Part shown: positions 36,469-44,028 of the stretch, one piece after another
How the letters are laid out: each line of letters starts with the position of its first letter
How positions within the stretch are numbered: the first letter of the stretch is position 1
The notes under the pieces: generated by a model
What the model was told of the DNA's origin: nothing
The model's input: only the letters and a program-made list of their open reading frames with translations
Databases searched by the model: none
Position numbers and translations under genes: made by a program
Source: Cyclobacteriaceae bacterium
GTDB lineage: Bacteria > Bacteroidota > Bacteroidia > Cytophagales > Cyclobacteriaceae
Length of the DNA: 64,000 bases
Assembly: GCA_019638275.1 (NCBI GenBank)
Contig: JAHBUC010000017.1
Coordinates: forward strand, 33,859 to 97,858
Reading direction: 5' to 3'

Positions 36469-36704
36469 CATCAACCTATTAATCATCAATCCTTTTTTTC
36501 AAAATAGGCGGGCCCGACAGGTAATTGGTGAGTCCTTGCCCTGTGCCCTTTTCTGAAAGTTTGGCCAAATGCCCGTGGTTGCAAATAAAATCATACAAAA
36601 TGAGGTACTCAAACTACCTTAAGAATGTAGATTTTTGAGTGTCCTTCATTAGAGAAAGTAGAATTCTCTTCATAAAAGTTTAGGTTAATAAATTATGGAA
36701 GGAT

Positions 36705-36737
36705 AAAGGTCTCCAGGACGTGGGGACCTTTTCTTTT
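36705..36737. terminator. bidirectional terminator after the response regulator gene
   Basis: Stem AAAGGTCTCC / GGGGACCTTT (10 pairs, one G-U) with a 7-nt loop. The T-rich tail TTTTCTTTT is best on the plus strand. On the minus strand the hairpin is 48 bases after the response regulator stop. The 236 bases between the tRNA terminator and this hairpin hold no gene I can recognise. Confidence 0.5.
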
Positions 36738-36778
36738 GAATCCAGATCAGGTAATGATCTAAAACAATGTGAAGTCAG

Positions 36779-37414
36779 TTAAATCATCTTCTCAGATTTT
36801 GCCAGCGCAATAGCATCAGCTTTTGAATTGACTTCCAGTTTGGCATAAATATTCCGAATGTGTGTGCGGATGGTGAACTTGCTAAGGAACAACTCCTCTG
36901 CAATTCTGGAGTAGCTCTTTCCAGCTGATAATGCAGATAGAATTTCGGTTTCGCGAGCCGACAACGGAGAACGTTGATTTTTAGTGAACGATGAAACAAC
37001 CATTCTCGCGATTTGAGAACTCATAGGCGAACCACCTTGTACAATTTCCTCTAAGGCCGTGGCAATACGCTCATAATTTGAGGCCTTCGTCAGGTATCCC
37101 ACAGCTCCGGCACACAGAGCCTCAAATACAACTTCACTTTCTTCATGTATGGAGATGACGAGAATCTGTATTGTAGCGCGTAAGCGTTTAATCTCGGAAA
37201 TCGCCTTTAAGCCTGACATGCCAGGCAGGTTAATATCCATGAGCATAATCGTTGGCTGATCATCATTGAGATTTTTGATCGCATCTTCAGCGTGCGTATA
37301 GCTGTTGATTACAACAAAATCAGGATGAGATGAGACCAAAAATGAAAATCCATCACGAACAATCTCATTATCTTCAACAATTACAACCCGTGTTTTAGTT
37401 TGCCCAATGTGCAT
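36779..37414 (-). CDS. NarL/LuxR-family response regulator
   Basis: Two-domain regulator of 211 residues from the ATG at 37414 (MHIGQTKTRVVIVEDNEIVR); the longer frame adds an unrelated 22-residue leader. Receiver domain: acidic pair Glu14/Asp15, phosphorylated Asp60 in MLMDINLPGMSG, and the conserved Lys in GYLTKAS. A LuxR-type helix-turn-helix follows (LSARETEILSALSAGKSYS, AEELFLSKFTIRTHIRNIYA). It overlaps the sensor kinase gene by 20 bases and is its evident partner. A likely target is the palindrome found before the kinase and SusC genes. Confidence 0.92.
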   Translation of the reverse strand: MHIGQTKTRVVIVEDNEIVRDGFSFLVSSHPDFVVINSYTHAEDAIKNLNDDQPTIMLMDINLPGMSGLKAISEIKRLRATIQILVISIHEESEVVFEALCAGAVGYLTKASNYERIATALEEIVQGGSPMSSQIARMVVSSFTKNQRSPLSARETEILSALSAGKSYSRIAEELFLSKFTIRTHIRNIYAKLEVNSKADAIALAKSEKMI

Positions 37415-38735
37415 AATTCTCCTTTTTAATGGTGATTGTTGTTCCTTTTGAAGAAGACTGAACCAACAAAATTGCTTCAATCTTCCTGGCTCTTTCTTCC
37501 ATACTTTTTAGTCCGACCGATGAGATTCTTGTGGTTCCGTAATCAAATCCATTTCCGTTGTCGGAGAGGGAGATAGTCAGGTCTGAACCGCTTTTTGAAA
37601 CCTTCATATTCACTTCAGATGCACCCGAATGTTTGAGCGCATTGGTCATTGCCTCCTTAAAGATGAGGATCAGGTGACGCGAGTAATAGGATCGAACCTT
37701 CAGGTTATTTTGCCAATCTTCAACTTCCGGAGATCCGAAATTCATAGTTGTTGAGAAAATCTGTTCTCCGAAATCTCCCAGGTAAAGCATTGTCCATCCT
37801 AATGTTTCATGTTGCGGGTCAATTGAGGCGATGAAATCTTTTGTTCCGAAGAAAAGATCGTTGGCATGACGGTTAAGCGATGCGAATTGTTTACTAAGGT
37901 TATCAGGCAGGTCATGTGCTTTCATAGCAATTACCTGCAATAGTGAAATAATTGACGCGAGGTGATTACCCAGTTCATCATGAAAATCTTTAGCTAATTC
38001 TCTTCGCATCTGCCGATTCTGCCGTTCTGCCAACACTTGTACCTGCATGGCTCTTGATATGCGCAACCGGACCATACCCCATACTGCCAATACCAACAGT
38101 GAACCTATAAGGACGCGAAACCACCACGTTTGCCAAAAGGGTGTTAGAATTTGAAAAGCCAATATTTGGCGATCAAGTTCTTGCCCCAGATCATTAACTA
38201 CACGGACTTCAAAGTTGTAGGTACCTGGAGCCAGGTTTGTAAACCGGATAGAACTCAGTTCATTTGGATCAGACCAGGTATCAGAGAGCCCTACCAGACG
38301 ATATTGATATTTTGCATGATCGGGCATTAGTAAACTCACCGATTCAAAATCAAAATTAAGGGTTGATGCATTTGAGGGCAGTTTGAGAGAAGTATTCTTA
38401 AACCATCCTGACGTTTGAACGGAATCCGGCAAACCGGTAACACTCACATTGGTTATTGCCAATTTTGGTATTGAACGAATTGGGTAATGTCCTTGTATAT
38501 CATAAGCAAACAGTCCATCTACTGTACCAAACCAAAGTTCCTTTGCAAATGAAGGTTGCAGTACAGCTCTATAAACCGTTTCAGTCCCGATAAGTCCATT
38601 ATTACGATTCAACCACTCTTGAGACACAACGTCCAACCCACTAGTACAATCGAACACACAAATACCTCGTTGTGTACCACAGTAAATACGGTTACCGTCA
38701 AGAAAAACAAAGGTGATATGATCAAAAGGCAGCAA
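37395..38735 (-). CDS. propeller-type sensor histidine kinase, C-terminal half (frameshifted)
   Basis: C-terminal half of a two-component-propeller sensor kinase: last propeller blades, a Y_Y_Y domain (about LPSNASTLNFDFESVSLLMP to FEVRVVNDLGQEL), one membrane helix (FRVLIGSLLVLAVWGMV), HisKA_3 dimerisation domain with the phospho-His in AKDFHDELGNHLAS, and an HATPase_c domain with IFKEAMTNALKHSG, DNGNGFDYG and GLKSMEERA. The TTG at 38735 is only the first possible start; the frame is open further upstream. It is joined to the next entry by a frameshift in a run of seven T on the coding strand (38805-38811). It phosphorylates the regulator whose gene overlaps its end. Confidence 0.85.
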   Translation of the reverse strand: MLPFDHITFVFLDGNRIYCGTQRGICVFDCTSGLDVVSQEWLNRNNGLIGTETVYRAVLQPSFAKELWFGTVDGLFAYDIQGHYPIRSIPKLAITNVSVTGLPDSVQTSGWFKNTSLKLPSNASTLNFDFESVSLLMPDHAKYQYRLVGLSDTWSDPNELSSIRFTNLAPGTYNFEVRVVNDLGQELDRQILAFQILTPFWQTWWFRVLIGSLLVLAVWGMVRLRISRAMQVQVLAERQNRQMRRELAKDFHDELGNHLASIISLLQVIAMKAHDLPDNLSKQFASLNRHANDLFFGTKDFIASIDPQHETLGWTMLYLGDFGEQIFSTTMNFGSPEVEDWQNNLKVRSYYSRHLILIFKEAMTNALKHSGASEVNMKVSKSGSDLTISLSDNGNGFDYGTTRISSVGLKSMEERARKIEAILLVQSSSKGTTITIKKENYAHWAN

Positions 38736-38800
38736 ACGAATGGGCTTCTGATGATCAAGACGACCTCCGGGAAAAATCCATAAGCCATGTCCGAGTGTCC

Positions 38801-40276
38801 CTACAAAAAAAGATTTCCATATGCATCATACACCAAGTCGGTAATCAGTTGATTATCGAACTGAAATCCCGTTTCAATCTTTTGAGCTTTACCGTTCACT
38901 AACACATGCAATCCATTATCTGTTCCTAACAAGAGTGATGTATCGGTTTGACAAATCATAAAAACAAACAAATCATCAATGATCTTCTTTATACCTGATT
39001 TTTGTATAACAAATAATGATTTCCGGTCGAAAACAAATAGTTGATCATCCTTTGTGTCGATAAAGTAAGGCGGTGATGCGTAGATAGGTTGATCTGGAAT
39101 GGGTTCGAATTTTTCACCTGATTTTATAAGAATTCCCATTTCAGCAGAAGCCAGGAGAATTTTCCCATCCAGCATTGCTGCATTGCTCACATTTCGGACG
39201 GAAGGAGGCATTACAACGGGTTGGATTGTAAGATCCGATCCCACTTCAAAAACTCCCTTACCAAGGGTTGTAACCAACACCCGTTCGGGTTCTACCTGCT
39301 TGATATCCGTTATCACATCTACAAGCGCTTCAGGAGGGAATTTCAGTTTGCGAAAAGGGCCTCGCATAAATTTAAACAAGCCATAAGCATTCGTACCTGC
39401 CCAAATGATGCCTTCACGGTCTTGATAAATCTGAAATACAGGCACGGAGGTTAACCCATTCTTTGATGAGAGCCAAGTAAACTCCTCCCCTTGTTTCCAT
39501 AACAAACCACTTTGCATAACCAGCCACAACTCACCATCGAATACTCGAATTTCCCTGATATTTGCTCGGGGTACTTCGGTACGAATAACCTTGGCTTCAC
39601 GATTTTCAATTTGGTACGTAATCAATCCTTGTCGAGTGCCTGCCAACAATTGCGTATTTGAAATCGGCAGAATGGATTGAGTTGTAGAGTCAGGAAGGGT
39701 GATGTACAAATTGAATTCTTCGCCATCGAAATGATACACCTGACCACCGGTTGTAAGCACCCAAAGTGTACCCATCGAGTCATATTCCATATCCTTTATA
39801 CGTCTGTTTGTGAATCCGGTCTCATCAGAATAATACCTTCCTGAATCACCCGAAAGCTGGTAAATACCCCCTCCTGAAGGTACAACCCACATCAGTGTAT
39901 CACGTGCGAGTAATCTTTTTATCTCTTCCCGCGGAATAAAAGGATGCTCAGATATCTTACCATTAACCATGATATTGAGTCCGCGTGAGGTCCCAATCCA
40001 GAGTTTATCCGGTGTCCAACTCAAACACTGAATGGATGGCGAAAGTAATCCATGTCCTATGGTATAGTTAGTAAACTTCTTACCATCAAAACGTGAAAGG
40101 CCACCCGAAGCCGTGCCGACCCACAAGTATCCGGAGCCATCTTGAGTAATAGCACCAACCTGCGACTGAGGCAGTCCATGCTCTACGCTATAGTTTATAG
40201 ACGAAAAACTCTGACTTCTACAATTCCAGACGGTAGCGAGTATTAGTACCGATAAAAATGAAACTTTCAGCTTCAC
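38801..40276 (-). CDS. propeller-type sensor histidine kinase, N-terminal half (frameshifted)
   Basis: N-terminal part of the same sensor: Sec signal (VSFLSVLILATVWNCRSQ), then repeated two-component-regulator propeller blades with the DGSGYLWVGTASGGLSRFDG type motif (also DREGIIWAGTNAYGLFKF). The frame ends at LVYDAYGNLFL, in the middle of a blade. On the coding strand CTTTTTTTGTAG reads through to the stop TAG. One extra T would give NLFFVGTLGHGLW and continue into the C-terminal half. Together the two halves make a kinase of about 960 residues, the normal size for this class in Bacteroidota. Confidence 0.85.
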   Translation of the reverse strand: MKLKVSFLSVLILATVWNCRSQSFSSINYSVEHGLPQSQVGAITQDGSGYLWVGTASGGLSRFDGKKFTNYTIGHGLLSPSIQCLSWTPDKLWIGTSRGLNIMVNGKISEHPFIPREEIKRLLARDTLMWVVPSGGGIYQLSGDSGRYYSDETGFTNRRIKDMEYDSMGTLWVLTTGGQVYHFDGEEFNLYITLPDSTTQSILPISNTQLLAGTRQGLITYQIENREAKVIRTEVPRANIREIRVFDGELWLVMQSGLLWKQGEEFTWLSSKNGLTSVPVFQIYQDREGIIWAGTNAYGLFKFMRGPFRKLKFPPEALVDVITDIKQVEPERVLVTTLGKGVFEVGSDLTIQPVVMPPSVRNVSNAAMLDGKILLASAEMGILIKSGEKFEPIPDQPIYASPPYFIDTKDDQLFVFDRKSLFVIQKSGIKKIIDDLFVFMICQTDTSLLLGTDNGLHVLVNGKAQKIETGFQFDNQLITDLVYDAYGNLFL

Positions 40277-40463
40277 GACTCACACATTTCTAACATCATA
40301 GTCTCGCAGGTTAATCAACTTGGGTGAGTTGCCTCATATGGTTCTTAACTACTACCTCCAGGCTACAAAGATACTGCCATATGTCGATATCAGTATGCTT
40401 CAAATAGACCCAAACCAGATATGTATTAAAAAATCAAAAGTCAAATACTGAAATCTGGTTCCA

Positions 40464-40482
40464 ATACAGCATTATGCAGTAT
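40464..40482. promoter_or_regulatory. 19-bp palindrome upstream of the sensor kinase (copy 1)
   Basis: ATACAGCATTATGCAGTAT, a 9+1+9 palindrome with one mismatched pair. It is 188 bases upstream of the kinase start. It shares its outer bases and spacing with the copies at 40570 and 46227. Seventeen bases further towards the kinase lies a 13-mer (40434-40446) identical to one before SusC. Confidence 0.5.
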
Positions 40483-40569
40483 TTAAGTATTTTTAAAGCT
40501 TGCGATTTAATTAATACTTCCCGCCAGAACCTGTGTTCTGATGGTTAACGTAATATTGGCGGTCAGGTT

Positions 40570-40588
40570 ATACTACATAATGTAGTAT
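40570..40588. promoter_or_regulatory. 19-bp perfect palindrome upstream of the sensor kinase (copy 2)
   Basis: ATACTACATAATGTAGTAT is a perfect 9+1+9 inverted repeat, 106 bases centre to centre from copy 1. The intergenic region 40277-40717 has no gene; these palindromes and an AT-rich promoter-like stretch are all that I see in it. Confidence 0.5.
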
Positions 40589-40717
40589 GGTTTTGGTTCA
40601 GGCTAATTCAATATAAATGGAAGCTACTGGGTAGATGATGGGAGCTGTGAAATAATACCCAGCGGAAAGTTACCCACTTATGCGGGCTGAATGAAACGCT
40701 GTCGTACATTGCTTTCG

Positions 40718-40981
40718 CTATTTCGTAATTTTTACCCCCTTATGCTCATCATACATCATTGCCTCAACCTCTCCTTTGCTGTTTAAAGTAAATTCAATGT
40801 CTGACCAATAGTCCCTTTGGACAAATTTATTGAATTGACTTTTACCTTCATCTACCGGTATTAACGCACCCCATGTGCATGATAAATTGCCATCTTTAAA
40901 ACTAACTTCCATCTCAAAATTTTTGATATAAAACTCATCATCAAATTTGTATTTGCCCGTTTGACACAAAAAAGATAACAC
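40718..40981 (-). pseudogene. remnant of a serine hydrolase C-terminal domain (possible)
   Basis: Frame of 87 residues that begins at a GTG right after the SusCD terminator with an in-frame stop just upstream. The segment TGKYKFDDEFYIKNFEMEVS then SFKDGNLSCTWGALI resembles the C-terminal DUF3471-like domain of beta-lactamase-type serine hydrolases (TGKY start, then DGxLxxxWG). It has no signal peptide and no catalytic domain. It is best read as a fragment left from a longer gene; a genuine small protein is less likely. Confidence 0.35.
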
Positions 40982-40996
40982 ATTGCGCTAAAACCA

Positions 40997-41027
40997 AAAG
41001 AGGCTGCCCTTTTAAGACAGCCTCTTT
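40997..41027 (-). terminator. terminator of the SusCD operon
   Basis: Perfect 10-bp stem AAAGAGGCTG / CAGCCTCTTT with an 11-nt loop. It lies 19 bases beyond the last stop of the operon. The minus-strand tail is TTGGTTTT; the plus-strand tail TATTTTTT is stronger, so it may act in both directions. Confidence 0.7.
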
Positions 41028-41045
41028 ATTTTTTAATAAAATTCG

Positions 41046-41585
41046 TTAATCAACATCACTAATATTGATGACCGCTTCTTTTAAATAAATAGTCGCTCCT
41101 TCAACTCCGCGGCCAACAACAAATTCCTTACCATTGGCATTTATAGCACTGACGAGTGTGATGGTCAGGGTTTTGTTACCATCAACTACTCCATCTGTTA
41201 TTGGGTCAATACCCAAGTTAACAAAATCAAAGTCAGCCAATCCACCGGGTGTTTTATTACGCTTAATAACAATAGTACCACCGGTTGCAGATGCCGTTCC
41301 TCCAGGTGTAGTAACTGTAAAATCAGTTCCAAAGACTGCACTTCCTGAAAAAGAATAGGTTACAGTAATATCAGATAAAGAACCAGCAGGGCATTCAATC
41401 CGCAAATTTTGAATAGCTGAAGACTCAGAAACATTCCGCACTATTGGCGTAATAGCGCCACCAGTATTAGCGAACGCTACGTAACTATCAATAGGCACTA
41501 ACTTAAAGCCTAAGTCATCAATATCAAAGTCAGTACAAGATGCAAGTAGACTTATGCTTAAAATAAATAATGATATCTTTTTCAT
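41046..41585 (-). CDS. lipoprotein of the SusCD operon
   Basis: Lipoprotein of 179 residues from the ATG at 41585 (signal KKISLFILSISLLASC). The mature part is a beta-sandwich with features of Calx-beta or fibronectin-like domains: VTYSFSGSAVFGTDFTV and the strand LTITLVSAINANGKEF. It follows the SusD gene after 13 bases, in the place often taken by a surface glycan-binding lipoprotein (SusE/SusF-like). Glycan binding is a guess from position; the sequence has no obvious aromatic platform. Confidence 0.7.
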   Translation of the reverse strand: MKKISLFILSISLLASCTDFDIDDLGFKLVPIDSYVAFANTGGAITPIVRNVSESSAIQNLRIECPAGSLSDITVTYSFSGSAVFGTDFTVTTPGGTASATGGTIVIKRNKTPGGLADFDFVNLGIDPITDGVVDGNKTLTITLVSAINANGKEFVVGRGVEGATIYLKEAVINISDVD

Positions 41586-41598
41586 GATTTTAACAAGT

Positions 41599-42966
41599 TT
41601 AATTTTCAAACCACATTGGCACATCCGTCAATTCTTGTATTGGATTGTTTGGATTAGCTGAAACCTCTGTTGGTGACCATTGCAGACGCTTAAGCATTGT
41701 TGTTATTGTAGAGCCAGGTGCCGCCTGAATGTCGGGAATTTTAGTTCGTCTAACATGCGTCCATGCTTCAATAGGCATCCAAAATGTTTGCAAATACTGT
41801 TCTTCACCTATTGCCTGTAACTGCTGAGACTGCGTTAATCCAGTAATATCTGGCAAACTATTGACATAGCCTGAAATTTGGGTTGGCGTTAAAGTCTTCT
41901 GAGCACCAGGTATTGCACCACCCCACCATTGTAAGGACAGTGTTACGCCCTGACGATATAAATCATTAACATTCCCTGCAACGACACCCTTAGCAGCTAA
42001 TTCAGCACGATACAAGGTAACCTCAGCAGGCAAAAACCAAGCATCAGGTAGATCTCCTCGAATAACATTATTTGAAATACGAGCTTTTGTAGCATTAGGA
42101 AATATACCGACATCACTTGCTTCATAATTACCGTTTGTGCCATCAACGCACCACAACTCAAGACGCGGATCACCTTCTAAGAGATCTCGAATTACCGGTG
42201 AAGGACCACAATAGTTCGTGGTTTCATTTGATCCGGTACCAAAGGCTGTAACAAGTTGTAACCACGCGTTAACATTACCTGCTGTTCCTGAATACCTTAA
42301 CATTGCTGCCTGAGTATTTGTCTCTATCAAAGGTTGCCCTAACGTGGCAGCAATTTTAGTATCCACTGATGTATCCTTATTGCGAATCATCATTAAAACA
42401 CGAAGCTTTAATGAATTGGCAAATCTACGCCATAGGGTCATGTCTCCGTTATAAATCAAGTCCCCCGTTAATGAGGCATTCCCAGTAGCAGGCATTGCGT
42501 CAATTAACGCAATTGCCTCATCGCATAAATCAACTATTCCATTCAAAATTGTTTCCTGATTGTCAAACTCAGGTGATGGAAATTGAGCACCATTCATAAC
42601 TTGGGCAAAGGGCGCTGATTCCCAGCAGGCTGTTATGTCATAAAAAACAAGCGCTTTTAACGTAATAGCTACTGCGGCAATATTATTGTTAGTTACTCCC
42701 TTGGCCTTTGCTTCATTTTCAACCAGCACTAAATTCTTTATCGCTTGTGGATAGAGCATACCCCAAAAATTACCAGAAAGAAATCCACCAGCAGCATTAC
42801 CACCGCCTTTTGGACTATTAAAAATATTTGAAATATGCTGCCAAACATCCATCATTCGCAAACCAATCTCTGTAGTCTTCCGATTACTGTACTGCACAAT
42901 CACGAAGGGTAATACTACATTAGGATCAGCTGAGGATGCTGTTAACGGATTAGTATTTATATCCAA
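41599..42966 (-). CDS. SusD/RagB family nutrient-binding lipoprotein (frameshifted signal peptide)
   Basis: SusD-like protein of the SusD-like_2 group: GGGNAAGGFLSGNFWGMLYP, then NNIAAVAITLKALVFYDITA in a TPR-like helix pair and a C-terminal part with EQYLQTFWMPIEAWTHVRRT. It binds substrate at the cell surface and works with its SusC partner. The frame starts without a signal peptide. A start at 43046 (MKSMTKYFIVVMATVVGLTI) gives a signal, but the frame must change at about 42981-42985 to reach SCSDQLDINTNP with the lipidated Cys. A T run of three needs four. Thus the gene spans 41599-43046 with one frameshift. Confidence 0.8.
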   Translation of the reverse strand: MDINTNPLTASSADPNVVLPFVIVQYSNRKTTEIGLRMMDVWQHISNIFNSPKGGGNAAGGFLSGNFWGMLYPQAIKNLVLVENEAKAKGVTNNNIAAVAITLKALVFYDITACWESAPFAQVMNGAQFPSPEFDNQETILNGIVDLCDEAIALIDAMPATGNASLTGDLIYNGDMTLWRRFANSLKLRVLMMIRNKDTSVDTKIAATLGQPLIETNTQAAMLRYSGTAGNVNAWLQLVTAFGTGSNETTNYCGPSPVIRDLLEGDPRLELWCVDGTNGNYEASDVGIFPNATKARISNNVIRGDLPDAWFLPAEVTLYRAELAAKGVVAGNVNDLYRQGVTLSLQWWGGAIPGAQKTLTPTQISGYVNSLPDITGLTQSQQLQAIGEEQYLQTFWMPIEAWTHVRRTKIPDIQAAPGSTITTMLKRLQWSPTEVSANPNNPIQELTDVPMWFEN

Positions 42967-43058
42967 TTGATCGCTACAAGAAATAGAATAGTTAAACCAA
43001 CAACCGTTGCCATCACAACTATAAAATACTTAGTCATACTTTTCATAAAGTGTATCTT

Positions 43059-43867
43059 TTAAAGCGTAATTCTTAAGTTAAAACCAATACTTCTGGTAGG
43101 AAAGGAACCGAATTTCTTTCTACACCGAGGTCCATCCAGCACCGGCACCAAAAGTGTAGCTTCCGGATCAATATGTGGCACCTTAGAGTAAAGTAACGCC
43201 AGATTACGAGCTTCTACCCCAACCTGAATTCCCTTAATAAACGTGTTTCCAATCAAGCTTTTTGGAAAGCTGTGCCGACAATCAAGCTCACGGAATTTTA
43301 CGAAAGAGGCATCAAAAATCTGAGATTCGGCTGCACCACCTGGCGCTAAACGCGCGGGAATGTTTGCATAGTCCTTTACTGGAATATCATTATCCCGGAA
43401 TGTATATCCATTAGCTAACACACCAGCTGTAATAATGTAAGAACCTTCACGATTAATAGCTGTTTCGGTCAGTTTCCATTACTCACAGGGTTCCAAGCTG
43501 TAGTCGAGCTAATAAGGCCACCACTTCTCAATCTATTGTTGTCGATAGTGTAAAAGCCCTTGAACGAGAAATTATTGATAAAACCCATTGTAAAGTCAGG
43601 CAATACAGAGCCAAATGTTTTCAATGGTCCGGCAATAACCATCTTGTGGATTGATGATGATTCTACCGGAGTCATCTCTTAAATAAGAGGGTACAAAAAT
43701 AATTGATACTCCTTGCCCGGAACGGCAACCACTTGGATATTATTGAATTCACTCGCTATTAGAAAACGATCTAAACCAGGCGCAACCTTTAACTCTGATT
43801 CGACATGTGAAAAATTGACAATTGAATTCCACGAAAAATTAGATGTTTTCACAACAGATGCATCCAA
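43059..43867 (-). pseudogene. SusC C-terminal part, broken by many indels
   Basis: Three short frames (43679-43867, 43469-43675, 43059-43421) encode successive pieces of a TonB-dependent barrel end: NFSHVESELKVAPGLDRFLI, SVLPDFTMGFINNFSFKGF, FVKFREL, RNLALLYSKVPHIDPEAT and TRSIGFNLRITL. The missing parts appear in other frames. Indels come roughly every 20-60 bases and partly compensate each other, so the protein-level match stays high. With the longer upstream frame it makes a SusC of about 1035 residues. Either the gene has decayed or the sequence here is unreliable. Confidence 0.8.
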
Positions 43868-44028
43868 GAAATTTCAACCCCTGAAGTTACTCACTTCACT
43901 ACATTCAAGTATCTTGCTGATCCTGTTGATGAGAATTGTTAATGAAATAATTTGATCTGTGTTGCTCGAATAGAAATAAGCTGCATCAGTACTATACGAC
44001 TATTAAAGAATTGTAATTCTGTTCCAAT

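Noticed and set aside
39090..39120. GGGTTCGAATTTT, resembling a tRNA T-loop
   Set aside because: It lies inside the propeller coding region, and no acceptor, D or anticodon arms can be folded around it.
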